Source: Triops longicaudatus
Lineage: Eukaryota; Arthropoda; Branchiopoda; Notostraca; Triopsidae
Length of the DNA: 64,000 nucleotides
Assembly (NCBI GenBank): GCA_022885665.1
Contig: JAGQDJ010000036.1
Span: 186,001-250,000 of the forward strand
Direction of reading: 5' to 3'
The notes under the pieces are model-generated. The model was given only the letters and a program-made list of their open reading frames with translations, did no database searches and was not told the DNA's origin. Made by a program: the position numbers and the translations under genes. Of this stretch, positions 1 through 13,000 are shown one piece after another (the first letter of the stretch is position 1; each line of letters starts with the position of its first letter).

Positions 1-2979
1 CTCTCGCTTTTCACCCCACCGTGAAGAACGAAGACGGAATCTCTACTCCCCAGCGTCCTAACAGCTTGAAAACTGTACGGAATCAGCCAAGGAGAAGAAA
101 TACATTCAAGCTACGGGGCGCCAAAGCAAACGTGACACCCCTTTAACACCCTCCCACCTCCCAGGCCCCTCACTGTTCCTTTTAAACAAACTTAAAGGAT
201 ACCTTGTAACGAAAACTGCAATAACAAATAATAAATCTGAATGATCCAAAATTAGGCTGGGCAAAAGTTAAACAAGTATTCACATACTTTAAATAGAAAA
301 TTGCAATTCTGCTCCAAAGATAAAAATCTGTTATAATCGAACAGTTTGGAAGACGAAGAAGTTTCCAAAGAAATACAACTCATTAAAAAAGCAAAGCGCG
401 CGTGATCAAATACCTCAGAGAATTATTACACAATGTCCAATACTAGGCTTATATATTAAAGAAACCTGTTACGGTTTCGTTTATTTAGGAGATATTGTTG
501 TTAACATAGTATGCCAGGCCGCTGAAATATTGCTAAGAGGTTTATTTTCTTAAAAAAGTAAACTGTGTCTTTCTCAACAAGCTCCGTTCCATGTCCATCT
601 TCTCTTTTTTTTATATTTTCCTCCAGTGGCTCAAGAACTTTTCGTTATACTAGATAGCATGGCAGAATTGCTGCAGAAAAGCCATTGCTTCTGCACCGTT
701 TGAAAACTTCAATCTGGAAAGACGGAGACTACCCGGAACGAAAGCTTCTGGATTTTTTTAGCACATCTAAATAGCGTTTCTTCTGACAGAAGAAAGTAAA
801 AATCCTTCGTTGACAAAGCCGGAAAAAATTGTTTTACTTTAAAAATTGCACATTTTCTTTATTTTCGTAGAAAATGTTTAGAAAAAGGTTCCACGAGAAA
901 GAATTTCTCGAAGGGAGGACTATTTCTGGTTTGGCAGAAAGAGCACGCCTCTTTTTTATTACCCAAGACCTACAGCTATGTCATGTCATAGTTCCGTTAA
1001 CGCTTTCCTGTTGGGTCGCAAAAAACCCTGGTAATGTCGTAAAAGTAATCACGCTATTAAGACCTCAGTGACCTCTCTTGATGTACAAATTAGATGACCG
1101 GAAGACACGGGGCAGAATTCCTCAAGATGTAGCAAGATAGAGAAGTGAGATTTTATTTATTTATAGTTTAAATGACTTAATTGACTTAACGCTTAGCGCC
1201 GGGCAATTTTTCAACAGGTTTTGCTGCAACGCATGACAATGTAAACCACATAACTCAAATTTCAAACTCCAAATGATACCATGTTTGATTTTTCAGGTCA
1301 CAAACTCCGTAAAGCTTCAAAAGTTTTCCCTTATTACAGCACTACAAAATCAGATACAGATTGTACTGGCGCAGAATCATGAAGGAGCTACAGACTTCCT
1401 TCTTCAGCCTTTGAAACGAAGAAATTTACGTTACGCAATAATTCTTACGTCTTCGAAACATATACACCTAAACTTCCACTGAAATAATTCTAAGTTTCGG
1501 TATTAACACTAAAACTGCGTTCACATTTGGAGCAGTAATTTAAGATTTTCTTTAATATTTGAACTTTGTACAGTAGCTTTTCTTGGAACTAGAATTTATC
1601 ACGCGGAATGAAGCAAGTTATTCTGACAAAATTTACTAAACGGGCTTTGAAGACGCATTTAAACGAGAACTAACTACATTCATGATTACAGAATTCCATT
1701 ACAGCAATTGTTAGTAGTGTCGGATCCTGATTTTAAGAATTGTGGAAAGAAGTTTCTTCGCTTCCTATTATCAAGTCTTTGCGCTTTTAAGAGTCAGTCG
1801 TGGCATCCGCAAACTAATTTTTTAAAGTTTTGCCATTATTATCAGGAAGGCTTTTCATCTGAAATATCTATTATATTCAACATCCCTAGTCTTTCTCCAC
1901 TTATTTCTTGTTAACACGTTCAGCAAACCATTTAGAAATTCTTTTCCTATAAATCTTAAGCCGTGGATCACTCCAATTCCTCGAAAATCAGACTGTTCTA
2001 TTCTAGTCGTCCATCTTAGGTATTAACAGTCTGATGAAGAAAATAAAATTTTAGCTGTAGTAAGCTTGAAAATCATTCCAGCTTCGTGAGCCAAAGCTTT
2101 TGGTCCTTCTGACTTGCATACTAAACGTTTAAAGCTTCTTTTTTTCCCTATATTTACTAGGAAAGCAAACCGAAACTCCAACCGAGACAGTTTCAAAAGA
2201 AAAAAAAAGTGAGGTAAAAGGCTTAAACTAAAGTATTCAAAGCCGCCCTAAAGCGGCGTAACGTCTGCTGGTTGCCGCCCGTTATTCACAGCACAAGATG
2301 GTCACTTGTTCCTGCCCATCCCTGCCAAGCTAGCTTGCTTAACACACCTTCTGTCCATGCTTACGTGAAAAAAAAAGGCTTTCCAAAGATTGAGAGATTT
2401 TTTCTCTCATTTTATTCTATGGACGCCAACGTAAGCGAGAAAACTATTCGTTTCCTACTGTAACAGCTCCTTAAAGCCTTGAGCAGACCATTTCAACATT
2501 TCTCAGCTAATATGAAGAAACAAGGTGTTGAATTAGAAAGAGAGGGAAAAAAAGTCACGCAAACGAAAAGTAAAGTTAAAGCACTTGCGCACAGCTAATT
2601 CAAAAAGGAAAAAGTTAAGCTCTGTGTCATGTTAAGCGTTCAGCCATTCACAGTCCTCACACCTCAACAAATCCATTCAATGCCTTTATTATAGATCTTG
2701 GTACTTTTCTTCTGTTCCCTCCCCCTCGATATATAGGTCTCTTGTAAAACTAAGGATATTATTACTAGGGCACTAGATACCTCGTGATTTGCACAACGAC
2801 TTCCTTCAACACGGATAGAATGGATTTAAAAAATACACTTCTTATAAGTTATATCAAATACTTACTTCTGATGTGTGTTTTAAATAAACATGATCTTACT
2901 TTGCGAAGGGATTAGCTCAAAAATATTCACAAACTTGAGTTTAGTAACGCATTGTTTCCTTGTTTGCATTTCCGAACAG
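1..2979 (+). other. Upstream part of pb, probably intron, no gene recognised
   Basis: AT-rich non-coding sequence ending in a 3' splice site (pyrimidine-rich stretch and CAG at 2977-2979) directly before the pb homeobox exon. I looked for an exon coding the pb hexapeptide (YPWM followed by basic residues) and found none, so that exon should lie left of the window. The short open frames here have no recognisable composition or motif. I see no repeat or RNA gene. Confidence 0.6.
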
Positions 2980-4607
2980 CTGTAGCCGAGAACGGCCTAC
3001 CGAGGCGCCTCCGCACGGCATACACCAATACTCAGTTATTGGAACTGGAAAAAGAATTCCACTTCAACAAGTACTTGTGTCGCCCCCGCCGCATTGAAAT
3101 CGCCGCCTCGCTGGATCTCACCGAGCGTCAGGTCAAAGTTTGGTTCCAAAACCGTCGTATGAAACACAAGCGCCAGTCCTTAACCAAAAAGGATGACGAT
3201 ACTGCCGGTAGCAGTAGTGAAAGCACTAAATCTCCTTCCTCGCATTCCAGCTCTTTCAAATCGAAGGACCCAGCCACCAAACGCTCCACCACCACTAGTA
3301 CTTCTCTGGACTACCTTCCGCCTAATGAAGCTGTCCCCGCCCCCTTGAGTCATCTTTCCACCTCTTCTCCCTTGAAACTCCCGTTGGGCGACGAAACTAC
3401 GCCCTTGGGTGGTAACGGCAGCCTAACGCCTCGCAGCAATTCCGGTGGTTCGTACAGTCCTTCCGACAGCGGTGACAGTACCGAAACCCTTAGTACGACC
3501 GACAGTCCTTGGCCCCGGCACCCACAAAATGACCTAACCCTACTCCCAGCTCCTACCACTCCCAGCGGTGGCCACGCTTCGTCTCTAAAATCCCCCCAGC
3601 TACCAGAAGACGACGAAGAAATTCGCTGTGATTCCACGCTTTATTCTATGCAGAACCCTTATTTCACGCGTTTCAACCCTTCGCAGCAGCCTTACAGTGC
3701 CCAGCACCATTGCTGTCCTCCTCATAATGACGTCACCAACTACCAACGTCCCCAGCCTTCAGTTACAGAGCAGTCCCCTAATGGAGAGAAATACACGCCT
3801 AGCCACACCACACCGCGTTGCTTGCAACCGCCACCGCACTACGGTGCTAACACCACCGGTGGCGTCCACAACAGCTGTACATCGCCTCGTATGGGAACCC
3901 TGGCCCCTACTCAACCCTACTACGGCGCCAGCTGGCCTCCCAATACCCAGACTTACCCTCCTAACCCCAGTTACAATACATACCCGCCCCCTAAGCACTT
4001 TCCTGGCACCTGGAATTCCAAAGATCAACCTCGTACTGGACACTGTGACCCGAAAAACGAGCATCTGCTAGAGTACACCAGGAACGCCCAACAGACGCAA
4101 CATTCGACTTACAATACTACGTATAACTCTCAGTATGATCAGTATTACCATTTCAATGATTCACCATACCCAACACGGACGTATCCTCCTAAGGTTCCGT
4201 CTGACAATGTTTCCACGAACTCTTTGGGTGTGAATGACCAGTTTCCCGTTATGCAATACAAGAAATACTCCAATCAGTACTCTCAGAGTCATACAAACAG
4301 CGGGAACGGATTCGGTCCGACGAACGACTCATGTTATCAAACAGAGGGCGTTCGAAGCCATACGAGTTACAACTGTCAGGAATCCCAAGTGAACCACTCT
4401 TACCAAATGGGCGGATTAAACGCCATGGACGTAGAAGGCGAGGCTTGTCCTTCGAACTCTCACCATATTTCTACCGTGAGAGGCGCTGTTGTCACCCCGG
4501 AGTTGCAACAGCAACGACAAACGTTTCCAGGCTCGCAGGATGTGACCGAGTTCAACTTCCTTACCACTCTCGCGGGAGATATTTCTGACTACTACGAGCT
4601 CACATAA
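2980..4607 (+). CDS. pb: Proboscipedia (Hox2) homeobox exon, 3' terminal coding exon
   Basis: Codes the C-terminal 541 residues plus a split codon of a Hox2-class DNA-binding transcription factor acting in the nucleus; in arthropods pb specifies mouthpart and palp identity. Seen: a homeodomain at 3000-3179 beginning PRRLRTAYTNTQLLELEKEF and containing the recognition helix KVWFQNRRMKHKRQ, including the Hox2/pb signature YLCRPRRIEIAASLDLTERQ. The preceding residues AENGLP resemble the pb linker of insects. After the homeodomain comes a long low-complexity tail rich in Ser, Pro, Thr, Tyr, Gln and Asn, ending FNFLTTLAGDISDYYELT before TAA. The exon begins after CAG at 2979 (phase 1); a second possible acceptor (TAG at 2983-2985) gives the same frame and removes two codons. 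The hexapeptide-coding exon is outside the window, so the gene is partial. It lies on the same strand as lab, as expected for a Hox cluster read toward its 3' end. Confidence 0.95.
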
Positions 4608-4663
4608 GAAAGCCAGGGAGCATAAATATGCAGAAATACTGAAACCCCAGTGATATTAATAGG

Positions 4664-4669
4664 AATAAA
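4664..4669 (+). terminator. pb: Candidate pb polyadenylation signal
   Basis: AATAAA 57 bases after the pb stop codon. A second AATAAA lies at 4886-4891. Either could end the pb transcript; in AT-rich DNA such hexamers also occur by chance. Confidence 0.4.
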
Positions 4670-6458
4670 TTTCCCAACAGTTTATGTTAGCTGCGAACTA
4701 GTTAATGCACAATGGAATGTTTTTGACATTGACATCACTTGTTTTTGGTTTGATACTGAATTTTTGTTTCAGTTATGGGCCTGACTTTTCAATTCGTGAA
4801 AACTGAAAAAATACTACTACCACTGCTATACTAAGGGCATTAGCGCATGGCATTGTATTTTAAAACACAAATATACGATTGACGAAATAAAGTTGTGCTT
4901 TGAAGAAATTTTCGCGTTCAGATTTATGAACATAGTAACATGCACACCAATGAGAAAATACTGTAATGAATGTGCCAAATGAATGAAGGAGTACAAAGAA
5001 AAAGGGGCTAAAACAGTGTTAGGAAGAGGGGTGTTCACCAAAGGAAAATGTAATGATTTACAGACAAGGATCAATTTCTTAACTTGACTCATAAAATCCC
5101 ACCCGCTTGAACCACTAAATTTATTTCAACTAGTAAAAACCAATATTACTCACGTTCTCTCCTTCTACCTTCTTCCTTGTGTTTGTTTCAACCCCCATAA
5201 TCTCATGAAATTGGCAGTGATAGGTATTTATATACCCTCTGAATCTGTTTCTTTCCTCCTTCCAATAAAGAAACCACAATAAAAAGAAAAAGATAATAGA
5301 AACCTTCCCTTTCTCGTCACCCGTGCTTACTTGGATCATTTTTTACGATTGCCAAAGATAGGGGGGAGGCAAATCAAACAACCCAACCCCCATTTTATGC
5401 ACTTTTTTTATATCCCTGCTGCTGTCCCGGGACAAGGGGAGGAAACCCTGCTGGCAAAGACGTCAATATTTGAAGCTGTGCCGCTCCTGGCTCTTTCCAA
5501 CATCTGCATAATGGTAAAAGCATCCCCCCAAAACCACCACCACCCTCTTATATCACTATTTTTTTTACCAACATGTCCCCAGTCCAAGAGACAAAAACAG
5601 AAACTGTGGTCTTGGAGGGGGTTTGATTGTCGTAAATCATAGAAACTATGATAAAATGAAAATTCTGTACTTCTTTCGGACAAATGAGCGTTATCATCTG
5701 TTTTTTTTTAATAATAAAAAGACCAAGAGCAGGGAGACTTGATAAGTTTGGGATTTAACTACCCATTAATTTTCACCCCCTCTCTCCTAACTTTGGTAAA
5801 GACTTCTTTATATTCGCTTTAAAGGGTGAGAGTCTACGTTGTATCCCAGCAGGATGCCACGTTTATAATGTCGTGCGTAAAATTAACAACGACTGTCTTT
5901 TCGTAAACTCCTTTAACAATTCCATTTTGGCCATTTTCGATACACGTTATAATTTTTTTTTGTCCATTTGTCGAGAAAGGAAAACTTTGGAGAATGCAAA
6001 ATATTTTCAAAAATTGTCAAAGCACTTAAGATAATTTTTGAAAAGTAATGCACTTTGAGGTTCAGTACTGGACAAGCTTTCGACTGTTCATGTTGTAGAC
6101 TTTGTTTTATACATTTGGGAGAAAGGAATCTTACAGGATGGGAACGACCGAGCGAAGAGAAAGAGTATGGCCCGCATCGTAGACGTAAAGCACTTGATGG
6201 ATGAGGACGTCGGAGGCGCCGCCACGAGAAAGCCGACAGACAGAAACACACGACTTTGGGTGACACCCAACCCAACCTCTCCTAACCCTTCAGCTTTTTC
6301 AGCTCTTCCCCCAAAGCTTGCAGGTGCAACATTAACCACTTTGATGTTCAAAAAGGTACTTCCTGTGAAAAGTCGGTTAAGTTGGGCCATGCGCTACAGG
6401 GTATTTAATCCTGCTATATTCCAGATTTTAACAAAATAACTTCAGTTACAAGGGATAA
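4670..6458. other. pb-lab intergenic, first part; no gene recognised
   Basis: Non-coding, AT-rich. Short pyrimidine or G/C runs near 5350-5410 and 5520-5580 resemble degraded transposon ends but could not be assigned. Open frames here are short and mutually overlapping on both strands. Confidence 0.5.
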
Positions 6459-6613
6459 TATATATATATATATATANNNNNNNNNNNNNNNNNNNNNNNN
6501 NNNNNNNNNNNNNNNNNNNNNNNNNNNNNNNNNNNNNNNNNNNNNNNNNNNNNNNNNNNNNNNNNNNNNNNNNNNNNNNNNNNNNNNNNNNNTATATATA
6601 TATATATATATAT
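6459..6613. repeat. TA dinucleotide microsatellite containing an assembly gap
   Basis: A (TA)n run is visible on both sides of 116 unknown bases (6477-6592). The assembler evidently could not cross the repeat, so the true repeat length is unknown and the window length here is an estimate. Confidence 0.97.
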
Positions 6614-9600
6614 GAAAGTTTATTTAAGGCGTTGCATGAACTAATGGAGTAATTTACGTAGTAACACATTCTAGTGGTCCTCTGGAGAAATTTAGAGTGG
6701 AGACTAAAAAGAGGCTGAAAGCTTACCAAGCGAGAGGAAGAAGACGGAGGGAGAGAGAGATCACTTCGAAGCCGAGCTCATTCATCTCTGTCATAGCTTC
6801 ACCTATGCAAATTGTCTGTAAAACAAAACCCCCAAGCTTTATCCGCCGCCACCGCCACACGCAATCTCTTACGGCTATACTACCGTCGTCAGAGAAAAGC
6901 CGTTTACTTTTTATTTATTAAAAATAATGGCTATGAGGATTAAAATAACTAGGACAAAAAGTTACGCAAGAAATGCGAATGTTTCGTTGCTCAAAACGTG
7001 GCAGTAGACCAGCTGAACCGTTTCTTTTATAAGGAATAATAATTCAAGCAATGGTCACAATTAAGTTAACCAATGTTATCGTCAATGTGATAATCATCAC
7101 ACGGGTATATCACACCTACAATATAGAATTCTTTCATGCAAAGCTTGATGGAAATTTAAAAGCTCTGTATTTCAAATTTGTGCAAAATTACATGCGTGCA
7201 CACGCTTTGATACATTCAGTACATAAGAACTTAGCGAATTTTAGCAGAAAATTAATTACTCATTATAGGTTTTATTATTTTTTAATTTCAAATTAAAGTC
7301 AGCTCAGGCATTTGGTTTATGATGAGAATATTCTTCCACACTTCCGCTGCGTACCAAAATTGTTACAATGTAAAATATAATGTAGAGTGCAGGAGTTTTA
7401 GAAAATCACAAGTGAAGATTTTCATAGTAAACTTTAACTTTCACTGCTTTAAAATTACTATAGAATTCTGTAATGAAAACACGTTTGCCACGAAAGTAGC
7501 TCATTCACTTTAAGTGAATAACTTACTAAGTACGTTAGACTATAATAAATTACAATTGCTAATCCAGGCTGTTAAGTGAACCATACAGAACCCTTAGTCA
7601 GTGTAACATGAAAATGAGAACAAGTTAAATATGCCTCAATAGTGACTAGAAAAGACAAAGGTTATGAATGTGTACATGAGGTTTCTCTTGTTTTTAAACA
7701 TTTATTTTTCCGTTAATTTCTCATCTACATTGAAATTCTGACATTAAAATAGGTTAATGAACCTTCATGTAAAACCGAATCGGCATTCCGTTCATTGTAT
7801 CCTGCAATTCCCTGTTTTGAACTCGGCATACAAAGTTCAGTGCACATTTCCTAGGTGGCAGCTCTGACAATGGTCACGGAATATTAATCGATCCTACTTT
7901 AAAAAATTGCTCCAATTTTCTTCGGCAACCGCTCGATTCGAAAACCTTGCCGTACATCTCATGGCATTCAGCTGAAGGACTTTTAAAATACATTTCTAAT
8001 TTTCGGTATTCTAAGTTACAAATTAGTACCATAATAATCACTTTTTACAATACTGTAATTGTCTTCTATGAATCTTTTACTTTAGTAATTTATGCCGAAA
8101 AGAAAAAGTTCGTAATGTCTACACTTTTCATTAAATAGAGTTTTCAAATTGTCACTCTTTCAAGCATTTTCGTTTCATGTTCTTTATTCGTCGTCTTCTT
8201 GGGTCAATAATGCTCTATGCTCTTGTACACCTTTCGTCAGCTCCGAAGTACATCTTCTTTCTTTTCTCAGAGTTATTTCCCTTCTAACAAATTCCTTTTC
8301 CAAAACCCTACAATCGCAGCGCAGAACCTTGTGAAGGGACGCCTTTTGCATCTTCGCATATGTATTCTGCACTAAAAAGCTGCATTCACAGCGCCCCCGA
8401 TGCGTTCCGTGCCGGCGCCGTGACACGTTCGCTTCGGTTTCGATGATCGATGGGAGTGACCCGAACCGAACGGGAAAAGTCAGAGAAAAGAACACCCCTG
8501 TCTCCCTCAACCCCTAGTCAACCACCCCACTCTTCCTGGTCCCAAAAGTTCTTCTAGCTTAGAAACCGAAACGAACCCTGAACGGAACTTCGGAAGTCCT
8601 TAGTAGTAGTAATCCACGCACAGCATACTGCACAGTAGAGCACAATCAAAGCGCCCCCTTTTTAGGTCAAAAACTTCGGACACGCTTCTTGAACACTTTT
8701 ATACTTCTCTTAAACGCTACAGACGAAGCCTTTTCTCCGTTATTGGTGAAAATGGTCTGCTTCCACTTTCTGTCCTCCGCCGTTGCACAGTCAACTCTCG
8801 AATGGAATAGAAGCGAGTTTTACTACGCAAAATTTGAAGGCTTCAAGTGTCTTTTAAATAGTAATCGAAAAATTCTGATTTGATCTGAAATTTATATGGA
8901 ATTTTTTTAATAGTTGCCTTTTACAGGACTTTCTCATCCGAGGGCAGGAATAGTGAAACTTGGTAGAACGCATCTTGGATTTTTCTAGCTTGTAGAAAAT
9001 TTGGCTTACGATATGGTATAGAAGACGTTCTAGCTAGCAAGGCCGGCTCAAGGTTCCGAGCACTCACTTCACGAAGAAGGAAAACAGATTGTGAAAATAA
9101 TCTTAATAGGGTACTAGATGTTTTAAACCAATCTTTACATTCCCCACGTAATTAGGGGGTGTTATTTTTTTTAACTCCCTCCAAAACGGATACTTTATAG
9201 TTGCGAATATAGGCGGATACTAAATTTCAAATGAAATTACACATAGATACCCAAATAAAAAAAATAATGGAAAAAATTAAAAGCAATAAAATAAAGTAAA
9301 AACAATAATATATAAAAAATAATCCATACCCTCTCCAAATTCTTCAAATCTTCATGTGCTTACATACCTGTTAGCTCAAGATTATATAGGCACTGAAAAC
9401 GTACTCTTTTAGGTCTCTTACGGCTTTGATGTAAAATATAACCAAACTAATGTACCCTACGTAGACATTATTTCTGTATATAAATTAACATCTGAAACGG
9501 TGAAACTGGTTTGTAGATAATACTTTTACTACCGAACTTGGTGCATTGAAATTAAAATAAATTAATCTCGGAGTTCTGGTTACAAGCAATTTAGTGTTTC

Positions 9601-9916
9601 CAGTAATTGCGTTCAGGCCACTCACACGGTGACTAAAGAAAATGAGCTGCTCATTTTCGCAGTGTGTAACTACAATCATCGAAACAACACCAGGCGTGCC
9701 ATAGTTCCAAAACTAGTGCCATAGTAACCGAAGAGGTCCAAATTCTTTTGAACTACATAAAATAAAGAGGGGCGTGTTCCACACATTCAATTTCAATCTT
9801 AATGCAATGAAATTTTCGGACTGTCAAATATTGGCCCGTAAAACAAGAAAATCATGCAAATTTTGTGCAAAGAGTAAGCTGACAAAAACGAAACATAAGT
9901 ACCTTCTTAATTAATA
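6614..9916. other. pb-lab intergenic, no gene recognised
   Basis: AT-rich sequence without a supportable gene. A short GC-richer patch at about 8390-8480 stands out from its surroundings and contains TGATCGATGG at 8444-8453, which fits the Hox/Exd consensus TGATNNATKK. This is a weak hint of a regulatory element only. Confidence 0.4.
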
Positions 9917-10035
9917 CAGTAAAAGTCTCACTAGTTATAAGGAACTACCAGCTATTATGGACAAAGTGCAAAGGTTCAGGCGATACGCCTGTAGTTTAGA
10001 TCAATAATGGCTATCACGAACTTCAGCTATAACGA
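9917..10035 (+). mobile_element. Fragment resembling a Tigger/pogo-type transposon end
   Basis: Starts TACAGTAAAAGTCTCACTAG and contains spaced imperfect copies of a TATAACGAACT-like motif (GTTATAAGGAACT at 9935, CTATCACGAACT at about 10012, CTATAACGAAC at about 10027). Tigger-like elements commonly have ends of this style with a TA target. No matching second end and no transposase reading frame were found, so at most it is a decayed one-ended copy. Another CAGTAAAA start with a following TGATTATAA lies at about 10288. Confidence 0.4.
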
Positions 10036-13000
10036 ACAAACTTACCGTCCCGTTAGATGTTAGTTTTAGCGAGTTGCTACCTGTAGTACCTTACCATCAT
10101 TACAGAAAGAATATTTAAGTTTCACATTAACTCACCCCTGTTTAACTCATTCGCTACGTTTCGGACAATCCTAACCTCGTGGTTTATCAATCATGAATCT
10201 TGAACAACATTAAGCAGATTACTATACTATACTCGAGTCAACTTAGCGCGTGAACGATACTTGACTCCTTCACTTTAAAACGATAACAGTAAAATTTGGT
10301 TGATTATAAATATTGCGCATACAATATTGTATATACATGTAAAATAAGGCACGTTTGACCTCGCCATGATTATCCGAGTAACTCGGTTTTTGTTGTATCT
10401 TGACAGCTCACCATTTTTTTTTAAATAATTTTAACCTCCATTAACAGGCGCATTTAAAAAATGCATACAGTTGTCTTCCTGATAAGTATTACACAATCTC
10501 TGTATAGGATACGAATAAGAATCCGTGTCCTAACATGTCTTGTCTCGCAATTCACAGAAAACTTTCCAGCCTACGAAAGGAGTTCTGCCAGTGCCCTACA
10601 AATGCGAAGTTCGCTATTTCGTCCATTTGTAATTCTTAATGAACTTAAATGCTCACAACTTTGATGAGATCCGTACATGAAAGTCCTTTATTTTCATTAG
10701 CAAACATTCCACGGTTCAAACGTTGTTAAAACTTTGTTCTACGAATGAGGATTTGATTAAAAAGCAGACTTTTCGTCTTGCCCTCTTCGGGGCCTGTTTC
10801 TATTAAGACGTTCTATTTTTCGTTTATCGTAGATACTATCCCTATTGTACTTTCTTCCTTGAAAAGGAATTTGCTCCCAGAATTGCACCTAAAGCAAGTC
10901 CATGTACCCTACACAAAGCAGAGTACGTGTACTTGCCCAACGAAATGTTAGATAATTACACCGCATTTAAGCCAAGAAGAACTTGGGCACTCGAGGCTGT
11001 CTTCGGGTCTTCTATCCACGCATGTTCTTTCTGCTATCACTAACATATTCTCTTATACCTTTTCTAGTGTTGGGTCTTCTCTCACTCTTGCTCGCTCCCT
11101 CTCTAACTAAACGAAATATGGATGTTTTCCCTTTTTGCCCCGCACTGTACCATACCGGGTTCCTCTCCTTTTTCAGCCAAAAGGAGAGTCCCAAGCTGCG
11201 CACCACGTCCGTACTCATCCATCAACATTACCTGTCATTGAAGATTAGCATCCGGCCTGGGCAACCTCCGAAACCCCCGAAAGCAAAAACCAAGTGAACA
11301 CCCTATCACAACGTTCCCAAACGCAGAAGGGGCGCCCCTCTCCCCGGAATCACCCTCCACGCTCCCTTCAAAAATTCATCTCAACTACATAACAACCCTC
11401 TAACCCTCTTCGACGTTATCCAAACCAAACAGGAAAACACTACTCACTCTTATAATAAATAGTAAATTGAGAGATTGAGAAATAGTAAATTCGTTTACCT
11501 GTAAGAAAATTGGGCGAACATGGAAAATATGCTAAGATATCGTCCAAGATCCTAAAATGAAAAATAAAATACGCTAAAATAATAAATAAATGAAAAATGC
11601 ATAAAACACTGATTCACATGCAAAAGTAACGTACCAACGCAAATTATTTTGTAAACTTAGAACACAAATGCAAAAATCCTCCACAACAATCCTCCACAAA
11701 TGCTCACGTTCCAACAAATGCTGAATTACTGAAAAACGGTAATTCCGATAAAAAAAAAAAAACGCCACAGAAACAAATAATGCTTCAGAAAAAATAGAGA
11801 CTTCTTAGATTTTTTGTAATTATACTCGACTTTCCCAATCTTGCTCAACCTTCTTTGTGGAACAATAATTACGCTCCTCCCCTGTTCGAAACGAGCAACT
11901 CCAAGCTCCGCCTCTTAATTTCGCGGCGCCCTACGATAATAACCCCCTCAAACGCTGCTCTCGTGGGTTTAGAGGAAGAGTCCCGTTTTTTCCCTGCCGG
12001 CTCCATTCGACTGGAAAATAACTCCCGAGAGTAGTTGTTATTTCTTCTCGTTCGGTTTTGTTTCCCGCACGTTGGTAGGAAAGCTAAAAAGAAGTCGCAT
12101 TTTTCCCTTAGCGGTTTTTCGTTGCTCTTCAATTTCCCTCAACCTAGCCAACCCAGCATGACTTAACTTTGTTTGGCCTTCAGTCAAACTCGGAAAAAAT
12201 CTCTCGAACTGCATACTCTGGAATCGACGCATAAATAATTAAGGATAATAACACTTAACAGCTGAAACTGTGGGCATTTGACAAAAACAGGACAGGTTCA
12301 AGCTCCATGGAACCCAAAACTTAAATTTTGGAGTATCATTGCGTTCTTTATTCTCATACATGTCGATCTTAGTTTTCATGTTCCTTTCTTCTACACAACA
12401 GAAACCCCAAATTAATGTGACGATTTTATACTTTAAAAGAGGCTCTTGACCTCCAATTATACTCCCTTGTTACGTTTTCGCTTGAAGAAGTCTTTATGAA
12501 AATTTAGTAGAAAAGGACACATAAGCTGTACAAATACCCGTAGCACCACTCAAACCTACTGCATCTTAATTATATTACCGGACTCTTTAAGTCTCAGTTC
12601 GTTATAATCACATCTTGTCGATGAGCAACCAATACAAACTTCGATGTATCAATCACTCATCACGGCATCTGCGAAAACAAGGTTATAGAACAGCATCAGA
12701 CCTGGGGTAAAAATCTTGTAATTGAATCATACACACACGGCTTCAAACGTCTTTAAAATGTATTTTATGCGTATTGTATACATCTAGCGACTTTTAAACA
12801 TCTTATAGGTGTCTTATAGACGTATTTGTGTGATTTAGATATAAACACGTAGTGTTTGCAAAGAATTCGCCGGAAAGCATACTCAAGTATGAAAACTAAC
12901 TCATCAAACACACTAAAACAAACTGGGTCACGTACCGTACGTTTTGAGTATATTAATAAAGTCTCATAAGTAGATAAATTGGCATAGGTGTTGATTTATT

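Noticed and set aside
3350..4071. Open frames on the opposite strand and in a second forward frame across the pb exon (3350-3637, 3628-4071, 3759-4064)
   Set aside because: They overlap the well-supported pb frame and have the irregular composition expected of shadow frames over Ser/Pro/Thr-rich coding DNA.
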